NCBI GenBank assembly: GCA_934247115.1
Contig: CAKQIY010000005.1
Coordinates: forward strand, 45,296 to 109,295
DNA length: 64,000 nt
DNA from: an uncultured Coprococcus sp.
Lineage (GTDB): Bacteria > Bacillota > Clostridia > Lachnospirales > Lachnospiraceae
Reading direction: 5' to 3'
The notes under the pieces are model-generated. The model was not told where the DNA came from, searched no databases, and saw only the letters and a program-made list of their open reading frames with translations. This document shows, piece after piece, positions 54,113-62,535 of this stretch; within the stretch, counting starts at the first letter, position 1; each line of letters opens with the position of its first letter. The position numbers and the translations under genes are program-made.

Positions 54113-55174
54113 CTATAAAGTTGTATCGCCTTTTTCTACGCTCACCGGAAGTAGTATAAGATTTCCGTCTATATGTGTGTTTCTCTCTTTTGCGCTGTCG
54201 ATCTGATCTGCGGTTGCACTTTCAACCTGTCCTTCGGCATCATCTTCCTCCTCCGGTCCGTCAATCATCTCCATAAGCTGGCGAACTGCCTCCTGAGCAA
54301 TCTCCTTGTACGGCTGGTGTATTGATGTGAGCCTTGTCGTGCTTGCATTGGTTATGTACGTTCCGTCGTATGCCACGATCGCCAGGTCATCAGGAATCTT
54401 TTTGCCTATGGCAAGTGCCGCCTTGAGGAATGCTATCGCCGGCATGTCTGCGGCAAATACACCGTCCACATCCGGGTACTCCTCAAGTATGCATTTTGCC
54501 ATCTCAAAGTATCCCTGGAAATCAAAGTCATTCCACTGAACAGGAACCCTTCTGGATTTTATCCCATTCTCGGCGAGGACTCTGTCAAGCTCCTCATGAC
54601 ACTCATACGACATGATATTCTTGTCAGTCCTGATTCCGGATATATGGATGACGTATTTGCATCCACTGTTTATGAATTCCCGGGCAGCAAGCTGTCCACC
54701 CATCTTGTGGTCAGACACAACGACAGGGAATTTGTCTCCCACCATGTAATCCAGCATGACCATAGGCTTGTCTATCCTCTGATATTCCTTTGCTGTGCTT
54801 GTGGTTGTTCCGCATATGATTCCGTCCACGATATTGGACTTTAACAGCTTGAAACATTCCTTCTCCCTCTGCTTATCATCCGATGTGGAAAAAAGCATGA
54901 ATTTATACTTTTTCTCGTAAAGTATCTTTTCAATCTCCGATGCCAGTGATGAGAACCACGGGTGCTGGATATTTGGAACCAGCATTGCTATGGAATTGGA
55001 TCTGCCCTTGAACATGCCGCGCGCAAGCTCATTTGGAACATAATCCAGTTTCTTCATCGCATCTTCTATCTTCTTCTGAGTCTCGGGTTCAACTTTTGCC
55101 GTGCCGTTGATAAGTCTTGACACTGTGCAGATGGCGACCCCCGCCTCCTTCGCAACATCTCTTATACTTGCCAT
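54113..55174 (-). CDS. LacI-family repressor of ABC operon 2
   Basis: 353 residues: N-terminal LacI helix-turn-helix and hinge (SIRDVAKEAGVAICTVSRLI ... PNELARG, residues 2-55), then a periplasmic-binding-protein-like sugar domain (about 60-325). Near the C-terminus is an unusual acidic insertion (GPEEEDDAEGQVESATADQ, about 305-325). Operators of the form ATGAAAC-N2-GTTTCAT lie upstream of this gene and, twice, at the promoter of ABC operon 2, so it most likely represses both until its sugar is present. Confidence 0.92.
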   Translation of the reverse strand: MASIRDVAKEAGVAICTVSRLINGTAKVEPETQKKIEDAMKKLDYVPNELARGMFKGRSNSIAMLVPNIQHPWFSSLASEIEKILYEKKYKFMLFSTSDDKQREKECFKLLKSNIVDGIICGTTTSTAKEYQRIDKPMVMLDYMVGDKFPVVVSDHKMGGQLAAREFINSGCKYVIHISGIRTDKNIMSYECHEELDRVLAENGIKSRRVPVQWNDFDFQGYFEMAKCILEEYPDVDGVFAADMPAIAFLKAALAIGKKIPDDLAIVAYDGTYITNASTTRLTSIHQPYKEIAQEAVRQLMEMIDGPEEEDDAEGQVESATADQIDSAKERNTHIDGNLILLPVSVEKGDTTL

Positions 55175-55214
55175 TTATAAATATACTCTCCTTATGAATT
55201 TCAGACTGTAGTCC

Positions 55215-55230
55215 ATGAAACTTGTTTCAT
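55215..55230 (-). promoter_or_regulatory. Autoregulatory LacI operator
   Basis: ATGAAACTTGTTTCAT, the same half-sites as the two operators at 53818 and 53852, located 40 bp before the repressor start codon. Confidence 0.8.
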
Positions 55231-55285
55231 AAGAAGAGTATACCATAATACTTTCTATAATGTAAATTGTGTAATATGACGATAA

Positions 55286-56776
55286 TCAGCTCAAAAGCTC
55301 ATCTATCATAGCTCCGTCAAATGTCACACTCTGGACGTGTTTTACCTCGATCTGGTAGAGTGCATGTGCAACTATGTGCTCCGCTGCCTGCTCTATATCT
55401 CTGATTCCGGTCACGCCGTCACACTTCCTGATGACCGCATCCACGCCGTCAGGAAGGATTATGCACTCGCTCCCTTCAAGTCCTATGCGCTTGAGAACTT
55501 TAGGCAGAACGAATTTGTTGAATATCTCCTTCTTCTCATCCGGGGTGTAGTCCGGTATATCTATGACAGCAAATCTCGACATGATTGGCTTGCTGATGTT
55601 CTCCTTATCATTTGCCGTTGCTATAGGGTATACACCATTTGTCGGGATCATGCACTCCATGTAGTTGTCGGTGAATCCCAGGTTGTCCAGCAGTGTCAGC
55701 AGTACATCCGCAGGATTGCCGTTGCCCTTGCCGGAGTTTGCCTTGTCCAGCTCGTTGATAATGAATACAAGGTTGGACTCACCCGCCTGTGAAAATGCCT
55801 CCATGATGATTCCCGGCTTGGCATTGGAATACACTCTTGAGCTTCCTGTCAGCTGCTCCGGATCATTGATGGAACTCATGTCAAGGGTCGTCCATGGAAG
55901 TCTCAGTATTCTTGCAACCGCGTAGGCTATCTGTGACTTTCCTGTTCCGGCAGGTCCACAGAGCAGAAGTCCGTATGCAGGAAGTGTATGTGTACGGTTG
56001 ATCTGGATGATCGTCTCGATGATCCTCTGCTTGACCTTCTCCATTCCGTAGAGTTCTTCGTCCAGTATCCTTCTAGCCTCATCAGGATCTATCGCCTCAA
56101 AATAATTGCTCTTCCACCTGATGTTCATCGCCATTGACAGTGCTCTCTGGGCGTGTCGTCTCTCCTCAGGGGATACCTCGCTGGATCTGGCAACCGCAAG
56201 ATTTCTTCTAGCCCACAGTCTTATATTGTCAGGAAGTGTTCTTCCGGCGCAGTGCATGAAGTCAATGATGCTCTGCATGCTTGTGAGCTTCATGTCATCG
56301 CCAAGTGCCTCCTCCTCTTCTTCCTCCTCGGATTTCTCCTCTTCTGAAGGGGCATCGCTGGCAAGAAGTCGCTCTATCATGAACTGAAGGAATCCGTCAT
56401 TTGCCGACAGCTTTGCCCCGCCGCCGAACTCGGTCTCCCTTATCTTGTATACCGCATAGCCCTCCGGTCTGTTCTCTCCTGACAGACGGACGTTGATGTG
56501 ATTTTCGCCGAGCCATTTGAGAAGGCTTACAAATCTCGCATCTATCTTCAATATATCAGCGGACTGGACTCCGTCCACCTCGTCAAACTCAAATGCTGTT
56601 CTCTTGATCGGATTTGTGAACTTTCCGCTGGAGTGGTGTGCCCACTTCCTGTCCGTGTTCTCCAGAAGCATGATCGGCTTCTCCGCTGTGGCTGTTCTTT
56701 CCGATGACTGAAATGTCTCATATGTAACTATGTTCTTATTCTTGTTGTCACTTCCACTGAAATCAAATACTGGCAT
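55286..56776 (-). CDS. Lon-like AAA+ ATPase without protease domain
   Basis: 496 residues. The N-terminal half is unrecognised and contains an acidic run (EEEKSEEEEEEEALGDD, about 145-161). From about 230 it follows the Lon ATPase module closely: ARRILDEELYGMEKVKQRI linker, Walker A GPAGTGKS (274-281), Walker B strand VFIINELDK (337-345), sensor 1 ATAND and arginine finger in MSRF (about 400). The usual Asp of Walker B is Asn341 while the Glu is kept. The chain ends after the helical lid, so there is no Ser-Lys protease domain. It is the last gene of the DUF3737 operon, possibly a remodelling chaperone. Confidence 0.8.
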   Translation of the reverse strand: MPVFDFSGSDNKNKNIVTYETFQSSERTATAEKPIMLLENTDRKWAHHSSGKFTNPIKRTAFEFDEVDGVQSADILKIDARFVSLLKWLGENHINVRLSGENRPEGYAVYKIRETEFGGGAKLSANDGFLQFMIERLLASDAPSEEEKSEEEEEEEALGDDMKLTSMQSIIDFMHCAGRTLPDNIRLWARRNLAVARSSEVSPEERRHAQRALSMAMNIRWKSNYFEAIDPDEARRILDEELYGMEKVKQRIIETIIQINRTHTLPAYGLLLCGPAGTGKSQIAYAVARILRLPWTTLDMSSINDPEQLTGSSRVYSNAKPGIIMEAFSQAGESNLVFIINELDKANSGKGNGNPADVLLTLLDNLGFTDNYMECMIPTNGVYPIATANDKENISKPIMSRFAVIDIPDYTPDEKKEIFNKFVLPKVLKRIGLEGSECIILPDGVDAVIRKCDGVTGIRDIEQAAEHIVAHALYQIEVKHVQSVTFDGAMIDELLS

Positions 56777-56790
56777 ATTTCCCTCCCTGT

Positions 56791-58209
56791 TTAATGATGT
56801 TCGTCAAACACCCGCATCCATCTTTCCCGTTTAAGCCTTGTGGTGAACAGAATTCCTCTGAAACAGAGCTCCACGCACATGGCGATCCATACACCATAGA
56901 GACCGACTCTCGGTGCAAGTATGGCTGCAAGCGGTATCCGCACGCACCACATACTGGCAAAGTTCATGCAGCTTGGAACCAGAGTGTCCCCGGCTCCCCT
57001 GAGGGCTCCCGAAGCAACTATGGATGCGGCGTAAAATGGTTCGGCAAATGCCTCTATCCTCAGCACTGCCGCACCTAGATTTCTTATCTCTTCATTCGGT
57101 GTCAGCACACCTATCATGGCCGGAGCTGCTATGTACATGAGGACTCCACCAATGGTCATAACCGACACACCTAATCCCATTGTAATCCATGCCATCCTTC
57201 TGGACAACTGTTTTTGTCCGGCTCCCACGCATTGTCCCACAAGTGTGGTTGCTGCCGCCTGCACTCCGTAGCCCGGCATGTAGCAGAAGCTCTCCGCAGT
57301 CACCGCAAATGAGTTGGCTGCGATGGCTATCGTTCCAAGTGGTGACACGATCTTTGTTGACATTACATACGCTGAGCACATGACCATCTGCTCAAGACCC
57401 ACAGGTGCCCCAATCTTCACCGCTTTGACAAGGGTGTCCCTGTGAAATCTTATGCGCTCTCCCTTTCTTAAGTGAAGTGTCCTGTTCTTCCACAGAAGTG
57501 CAGTGACCATGATGGCACAGGTGACCGCCTCAGCCGTGATGGTTCCAAGTGCCGCCCCGGCAACGCCAAGGCCAAGTCCCGGCATGGTAAATACAATATT
57601 TTTCAGGTGCACAATTCTTGTCGGGAATATAAAGAACAAATTAAAAATCACGTCCATAACACAGCACATGACATTCAAGATCCCCGGAAGTCTCATATTT
57701 CCGGAGCTCTGATGCATTCCGCCCGCTATGCTGTTCATCTGCAGAGCGGGAAGTCCCAGCATGTACACAAGGAAATACTGGCTTGCCATCTTCTGTATCG
57801 CAGCTTCACCGCCGAGCCATCCCGGAAGCGGTTTGCTTATGAGTGCTGCGATAAGTGCAAGCATGGCGCTTATGCAGAGCGCTATTATAAGTCCCTGTTT
57901 CATTATATTTCTGGCAGATTTATCCTCACCAGCGCCCACAGTCTGGGCTATCTGCACAGTAAATCCTGTAGTCACCGCAATGCACAGCCCACCAAACAGC
58001 CATGTCGTGGACGAGACAAGTCCGATGGCTCCCGATGCATTTGCACCGAGACGCCCCACCATGGATGCATCGATGTACTGCATGACAATGGACGAGATCT
58101 GGGCAAGGATCGCCGGAATACTGAGCCTGACCGTAAGTCCTATCTGCTGGGATGCGGTCATAGACTTTCCAGATATCATGTCCTTCAGCAAGTTTTCACT
58201 GCTACTCAT
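56791..58209 (-). CDS. MATE-family efflux transporter
   Basis: 472 residues with 12 spans in two MatE halves; NorM/DinF-like landmarks include VMQYIDASMVGRLGANASGA in helix 1-2 and GLEQMVMCSAYVMSTKIVSPLG in the second half. It starts inside the 3' end of the aminotransferase gene (8-bp overlap; AAAGGAG six bases before ATG), so the two are translationally coupled. Its substrate may be a product of that enzyme, which is inference. Confidence 0.9.
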   Translation of the reverse strand: MSSSENLLKDMISGKSMTASQQIGLTVRLSIPAILAQISSIVMQYIDASMVGRLGANASGAIGLVSSTTWLFGGLCIAVTTGFTVQIAQTVGAGEDKSARNIMKQGLIIALCISAMLALIAALISKPLPGWLGGEAAIQKMASQYFLVYMLGLPALQMNSIAGGMHQSSGNMRLPGILNVMCCVMDVIFNLFFIFPTRIVHLKNIVFTMPGLGLGVAGAALGTITAEAVTCAIMVTALLWKNRTLHLRKGERIRFHRDTLVKAVKIGAPVGLEQMVMCSAYVMSTKIVSPLGTIAIAANSFAVTAESFCYMPGYGVQAAATTLVGQCVGAGQKQLSRRMAWITMGLGVSVMTIGGVLMYIAAPAMIGVLTPNEEIRNLGAAVLRIEAFAEPFYAASIVASGALRGAGDTLVPSCMNFASMWCVRIPLAAILAPRVGLYGVWIAMCVELCFRGILFTTRLKRERWMRVFDEHH

Positions 58210-59440
58210 CTATATCTCCTTTTTTAGCCGCATTGTCTATGTTTACCGTCTCTGCGTTCATTTTTCTGAATGCCGTGATTCCCTCGGCAAGTCTCTTCAT
58301 GCCCTCTTCCACGATCGACCTTGGACATGCGATGTTAAGTCTGATAAATGCCTTTCCGTTCTTACCGTATGAAAGTCCCGGCGACATATAGAGCCCGGTG
58401 TTCTTCCTGATGAATTTCGACAATGCCTTAGCATTGCCGTCTTCGCCGGCAGCGCCGCAGATTTCGCTGCAGTCAAGCCAGAGCAGATATGTTGCCTCCG
58501 AGTACACTACCTTTATACCCGGCACTTTTTCAGCTATAAACTTCCTGACATACTGCTTGTTCTCATAAATATACTGTCTGAGACTGTCCAGCCACTCGCC
58601 GCCTTGTGTAAATGCTGCTATCGCCGCATCCACCGCAAATGCATTTGGCTCGGCAACCTCGTCTGTGTTCAGACCTCTCCACATCTTGTGTCTCAGGAAT
58701 TTATCCGGAACCACAATTGCTGCGGTCTGAATTCCCGCTATGTTGAAGGTCTTTGTCGGTGCAATACAGGTCACACTTATATCCCTGCATGTGTCCGATG
58801 CAGTGGCAAATGGCACATACTCCTTTCCCGGATCGGTGAGATCGCAGTGTATCTCATCCGAGATGACCGTCACACCATACTTTGCGCAGAGCTCTCCCAC
58901 ATGAGCAAGCGTCTCCTTATCCCAGATCTTTCCCGCAGGATTCTGTGGATTGCAGAGTATCATGAGGCTGGTCTGTGGATCTGCAAGCTTTTCCTCAAGA
59001 TCCTCAAAGTCCATGGCATATCCCTCGCCGTCATATTTCAGAGGACTCTCCAGTATGTTGCGCCCATTGTTGTATATTGAATTGAAGAAAATATTGTAGA
59101 CAGGGGTCTGCACCACCACATTCTCCGCGGGTGTGGTGAGCTTTCTCACCGCCGTTGATATGGCTGGGATGACTCCGGTGCAGAACACCAGCCAGTCCCT
59201 GTCTATTGCAAATCCGTGTCTGCTGCCCCACCAGTTCACATAGGCATCTGCCCACTCATCCGGGATGATGGAATATCCGAATATCCCGTGCTCCACCCGG
59301 GCTGCCAGTGCCTCCCTGATGCACGGAGCCGTCTGAAAGTCCATGTCTGCCACCCACATTGGCAGTTCGTTTTCCGGCACGTCCCACTTCAGGGAGCCTG
59401 TGCCGCGTCTGTCTATAACCTTGTCAAAATCAAACTTCAT
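58202..59440 (-). CDS. MalY/PatB-family PLP enzyme (aminotransferase / C-S lyase)
   Basis: 412 residues, fold-type I PLP enzyme of the MalY/PatB class. Landmarks: WVADMDFQTAP near the N-terminus, CNPQNPAGKIW, VISDEIHCDL (Asp holding the PLP pyridine N) and the PLP lysine in APTKTFNIAG. Members act as cystathionine beta-lyases or aminotransferases in sulfur amino acid metabolism. It lies two bases after the DUF3737 gene and overlaps the MATE gene, so it belongs to a four-gene operon. Confidence 0.92.
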   Translation of the reverse strand: MKFDFDKVIDRRGTGSLKWDVPENELPMWVADMDFQTAPCIREALAARVEHGIFGYSIIPDEWADAYVNWWGSRHGFAIDRDWLVFCTGVIPAISTAVRKLTTPAENVVVQTPVYNIFFNSIYNNGRNILESPLKYDGEGYAMDFEDLEEKLADPQTSLMILCNPQNPAGKIWDKETLAHVGELCAKYGVTVISDEIHCDLTDPGKEYVPFATASDTCRDISVTCIAPTKTFNIAGIQTAAIVVPDKFLRHKMWRGLNTDEVAEPNAFAVDAAIAAFTQGGEWLDSLRQYIYENKQYVRKFIAEKVPGIKVVYSEATYLLWLDCSEICGAAGEDGNAKALSKFIRKNTGLYMSPGLSYGKNGKAFIRLNIACPRSIVEEGMKRLAEGITAFRKMNAETVNIDNAAKKGDIDE

Positions 59441-59442
59441 AA

Positions 59443-60312
59443 TCAGCCCTCCTGTACTAATATTTTCGTCTTTGACGGATCTACCTTGTCTTTTTCTATT
59501 ATCAGGTTGTCGATGTGCTGGGCTTTGATGGTTCCTGACGTTGGATTCATGACGCTGTCTATCTTGCTGCAGATATCAGCGTCCACTGTTGAGTATTCGA
59601 AGGCAAGTGTTGTGTTGATGAGCTTGCAGTTCTTCATCACAAGGTTGTCGATGTAGCACATGCCCTGAAGGCTCTCTATGGTACAGTTCACCAGGGTAAG
59701 GTTCTTTGCGTTCCAGCCAAGATACTCGCCCGATATGAATGAATCATATACCGTCACGTTCTCTGTATTCCAGAATGCATCCTTTGAAAGCAGATTGGAG
59801 TTTCTTATCTCCACATTCCTGCATCCGTCAAATGAATAGTTGCCGTCAAGCTTAAGGTCGTCTATCTTCATATTATTGCTGTTCATGGCAAAATAGTCGC
59901 CTTTTGCTGTCACATGATCTATTGTCACGTCATCGCAGCTCCACAGTGTCTCCTCCGCATGGGTGAATGTCACATCCGTAAGCTCCAGCCCTTTACATCT
60001 GCGAAAATTCTTCGGTGCCTGGATGAGCGCCCGCCTCACCGCGATATTATCAGTGTACCAGACTCCGGCTCTCGCCATCTCAAACCAGTGGCAATCCTCC
60101 GCAACGATGTTCTTGCTGTACCACAGCGGATACTTCCATTTGAACATGCTGCCGTAGAGATTTATGCCGCGGCTCTCCTTAAGCGGAGACTCGCCGTCGT
60201 CAAATATCGTATCATATATATCGAGATTTTTTCCCATGAAAAGAGCTCTCTCACCTGTCAGAAACTCCTGTCTTATAATCTTCTTTTCTTCTTTATTATC
60301 CATCTCGTTCAT
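59443..60312 (-). CDS. DUF3737 family protein, predicted beta-helix
   Basis: 289 residues matching the DUF3737 family (LTGERALFMGKNLDIYDTIF, GESPLKESRGINLYGSMFKWKYPLWYS). The repeated short strands (KNLTLVNCTIESLQGMCYID, DNLVMKNCKLIN) indicate a right-handed parallel beta-helix as in polysaccharide-modifying proteins, but no catalytic residues are known. There is no signal peptide. First gene of the operon with MalY/PatB, MATE and the Lon-like ATPase. The ATG at 60300 is an alternative start. Confidence 0.85.
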   Translation of the reverse strand: MNEMDNKEEKKIIRQEFLTGERALFMGKNLDIYDTIFDDGESPLKESRGINLYGSMFKWKYPLWYSKNIVAEDCHWFEMARAGVWYTDNIAVRRALIQAPKNFRRCKGLELTDVTFTHAEETLWSCDDVTIDHVTAKGDYFAMNSNNMKIDDLKLDGNYSFDGCRNVEIRNSNLLSKDAFWNTENVTVYDSFISGEYLGWNAKNLTLVNCTIESLQGMCYIDNLVMKNCKLINTTLAFEYSTVDADICSKIDSVMNPTSGTIKAQHIDNLIIEKDKVDPSKTKILVQEG

Positions 60313-60338
60313 CTTCCTTTTGTATATTCTCTATTATA

Positions 60339-60455
60339 TTATTGGCCTATTATCGCCATGTTATCACTTCTGGCAAATGCGAATATGACTGAGCTTATGA
60401 CCACCATGAGCGGCAGTGCAAACAGTAATATATTTATTACCTGAAATTTGCTATA
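60339..60455 (-). pseudogene. Possible remnant of a membrane protein gene
   Basis: A 38-codon frame without an ATG at its beginning encodes one good membrane span (ILLFALPLMVVISSVIFAFA) followed by RSDNMAIIGQ and a stop, 27 bp before the DUF3737 start. It looks like the C-terminal end of a lost membrane gene; chance is not excluded. Confidence 0.3.
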
Positions 60456-60593
60456 TTAACAGACTTATCCGCTTAAATCAAGGGATTCTCAACCAGTCTA
60501 CTTTATATTATAATCTACACATACAAGTCCGGCATGTAAATAGGGATCTCATGTCTGACATTTTGGGGAAACAACAATTTCAGGGGGTACATT

Positions 60594-61022
60594 ATGATTT
60601 TAACATCAGGGGATTCTATCAGTATTTTTTTCAGACTTTTACCTTATACGACTTACATTATTCCAATAGCATCATTCATCATAGCTGTGGTCGTCGGTCT
60701 TTCCATACGGGGTAAAGCATACCGTATCGAACGGGACTATACCAGAACGTCCGCCGATATCACATCTGTCAGAAGAGTCAGTAAAAGAACCCATATCAAC
60801 TATGAATACCGCGACCAATCCGGAGTATTGCACAATGGTTTTCTTTCCGTCCGCGGTCTAACAAATTACAACTCCATGTCGTCCATCGCAATATATTACA
60901 ACCCGGAGAATCCATCCGCATCTTATACGGAAAAAACTTTGAGCAGTGACAAAAATGCACCATTCATCTATGGGGGTGCGGTTCTGCTTGGAACTCTGGT
61001 ATTTTTATGGAGAAGACGCTGA
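60594..61022 (+). CDS. DUF3592 domain membrane protein
   Basis: 142 residues. A span near residues 18-37, a short outer DUF3592 domain (TSADITSVRRVSKRTHINYEYR, then IAIYYNPENPSASYTEK with the YNP-x-x-P motif) and a C-terminal span near 122-138. The site AGGGGG precedes the ATG by seven bases. Transcribed alone towards tcdA and ended by a strong terminator that overlaps the stop codon. Confidence 0.8.
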   Translation: MILTSGDSISIFFRLLPYTTYIIPIASFIIAVVVGLSIRGKAYRIERDYTRTSADITSVRRVSKRTHINYEYRDQSGVLHNGFLSVRGLTNYNSMSSIAIYYNPENPSASYTEKTLSSDKNAPFIYGGAVLLGTLVFLWRRR

Positions 61023-61041
61023 TTTCTCAGCGTCCTTTTTT
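61015..61041 (+). terminator. Intrinsic terminator
   Basis: GACGCTGA, four-base loop, TCAGCGTC, then CTTTTTT on the plus strand. The stop codon of the DUF3592 gene is in the stem. Confidence 0.92.
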
Positions 61042-61042
61042 A

Positions 61043-61798
61043 TTATGCCCTGATGAGATCCTTTGCCACCTCACCTGCTATGATAAGTCCTGCAACAGAT
61101 GGTACAAATGCCACACTGCCCGGGATGTCTCTTCGTTCTGTACATTTGTGCTCTGCTCCTGGAGGACAGATGCAGTGGTTTCTGCAGCTTATCGCCATAT
61201 CTTCGATCGGCCTTGTCGGAATCTCTTCAGAGTATACGACCTTGAGTTTCTTGACGCCCCTCTTCTTCAGTTCTCTTCTCATGACCTTCGCAAGAGGGCA
61301 CACCTTTGTCTTGTATATATCTGCAACCTTGAACTGACTTCCGTCAAGCTTGTTTCCCGCACCCATGCTGCTGATGATCGGAATGCTCTTCTCCTTACAC
61401 TTCATGACAAGAGCGATCTTGGCTGTCACGGTGTCCACCGCGTCGACCACATAGTCGTAGCTGTCCCAAGGAAAGTCGTCCGCGTTCTCCGGAAGAAAGA
61501 AACATTTGTGGACCTCTACATCCACCTTCGGGTTGATATCAAGCATCCTGTCCCTCATAACATCGGTCTTGTACTTTCCCACTGTGCTTCTGGTCGCTAT
61601 GATCTGCCTGTTGAGATTTGTCAGACACACCTTGTCATCATCTATCAGGTCAAATGCTCCGACACCGCTTCTGACCAGCGCCTCGCATACATAACCGCCA
61701 ACTCCGCCTATTCCAAATACCGCTACCTTAGAGCCTGCCAGCTTGTCCATGGCTTCCTTGCCAAATAGCAGCTCTGTTCTCGAAAACTGTGTTAACAT
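61043..61798 (-). CDS. tcdA: tRNA threonylcarbamoyladenosine dehydratase
   Basis: 251 residues of the ThiF/MoeB/E1-like fold. Nucleotide-binding loop VAVFGIGGVGGYVCEALVRSG (about 25-45), LIDDDKVCLTNLNRQI with the conserved Asn-Arg, DAVDTVTAK, and the CsdL/TcdA-typical MGAGNKLDGSQFKVADIYKT and RELKKRGVKKLKVVYS stretches. The enzyme uses ATP to cyclise t6A at position 37 of ANN-decoding tRNAs into ct6A. A Cys-rich piece (CPPGAEHKC, about 213-221) is seen in Firmicute members. Confidence 0.93.
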   Translation of the reverse strand: MLTQFSRTELLFGKEAMDKLAGSKVAVFGIGGVGGYVCEALVRSGVGAFDLIDDDKVCLTNLNRQIIATRSTVGKYKTDVMRDRMLDINPKVDVEVHKCFFLPENADDFPWDSYDYVVDAVDTVTAKIALVMKCKEKSIPIISSMGAGNKLDGSQFKVADIYKTKVCPLAKVMRRELKKRGVKKLKVVYSEEIPTRPIEDMAISCRNHCICPPGAEHKCTERRDIPGSVAFVPSVAGLIIAGEVAKDLIRA

Positions 61799-61898
61799 CT
61801 CTTATTCTCCTACTATGATATATATCCCACTACAACTATATACAAAATAAGTTTTTTTTCAACTGAAATCTTATTGACATCTGGCCCTCCGTCCCGAT

Positions 61899-62333
61899 TT
61901 ATATCGAATACATGTATCCGATCCGGTCACTGTACTCCTGGGTGAGATCAGCTATGGTTTTGTTGTCAAGCACATTGTTGATGGCAGCCTCAAGGTCATC
62001 CCACACCTCTCCGATGACATCGTTCATGACCATGTTGGTATCGCCATCCTCATCAACTCTGTTATCTATCGGAGATATCCTGCCCTCTATTGCTCTAAGC
62101 ACCATACCAACTGTGATCTCCTCCGCCGGCATGTTCAGGCGATAGCCGCCCCTTGGTCCTCTCACGCTCCTTAAATATCCTGCCTTGAGCAGAGATGATG
62201 TAACCTGCTCAAGATATTTGTCTGACAATCCGCATCGTCTTGCCACGGCCTTGACTGTAACCGTGCTGCCGCTGTTTATCGATATATCTACCATGAGTCT
62301 CAGTGCATATTGTCCCTTTGACGATATTAACAT
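61899..62333 (-). CDS. Rrf2-family regulator (CymR-like, no FeS cysteines)
   Basis: 144 residues. The winged helix (VKAVARRCGLSDKYLEQVTSSLLKAGYL ... GPRGGYRL, about 25-68) is the Rrf2 signature. The three clustered cysteines that hold the iron-sulfur cluster in IscR, NsrR or RsrR are absent (only Cys in RRCGL), so it is closer to CymR, which senses O-acetylserine through CysK. A sulfur/cysteine role fits but is inference; no cys genes are adjacent. AGGAGG precedes its start. Confidence 0.85.
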   Translation of the reverse strand: MLISSKGQYALRLMVDISINSGSTVTVKAVARRCGLSDKYLEQVTSSLLKAGYLRSVRGPRGGYRLNMPAEEITVGMVLRAIEGRISPIDNRVDEDGDTNMVMNDVIGEVWDDLEAAINNVLDNKTIADLTQEYSDRIGYMYSI

Positions 62334-62400
62334 TTTTCTGCCTCCTGTTCATTGTTATATTTTACCTATAGAATTACTATGAATTATTCTTATTTTTTTT

Positions 62401-62453
62401 GGCAGGGAGAAAAGGCAGCTATGTCATTGATGTACATGCCTTATCTCCGTGCC
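62401..62453. repeat. Imperfect inverted repeat between trxB and the Rrf2 gene
   Basis: Plus strand GGCAGGGAGAAAAGGCA pairs, with single mismatches, with TGCCTTATCTCCGTGCC, leaving a loop of about 19 bases. On the minus strand (the coding direction) no U-run follows, so it is either a poor trxB terminator or a regulatory hairpin in the Rrf2 leader. Confidence 0.55.
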
Positions 62454-62535
62454 AATTATTTTACGTTTAATTCACTTGATTTTTATGATTATGTTTCTAT
62501 GCTGCCTACCATATATTGCTGATCAGATGCTCAAG

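Noticed and set aside
57472..58227. 251-codon plus-strand frame across the MATE gene
   Set aside because: Antisense shadow; composition rich in His/Arg/Ser as expected for a reversed membrane gene.
61007..61768. 253-codon plus-strand frame opposite tcdA
   Set aside because: Shadow of tcdA; overlaps the upstream terminator and has no ribosome binding site.
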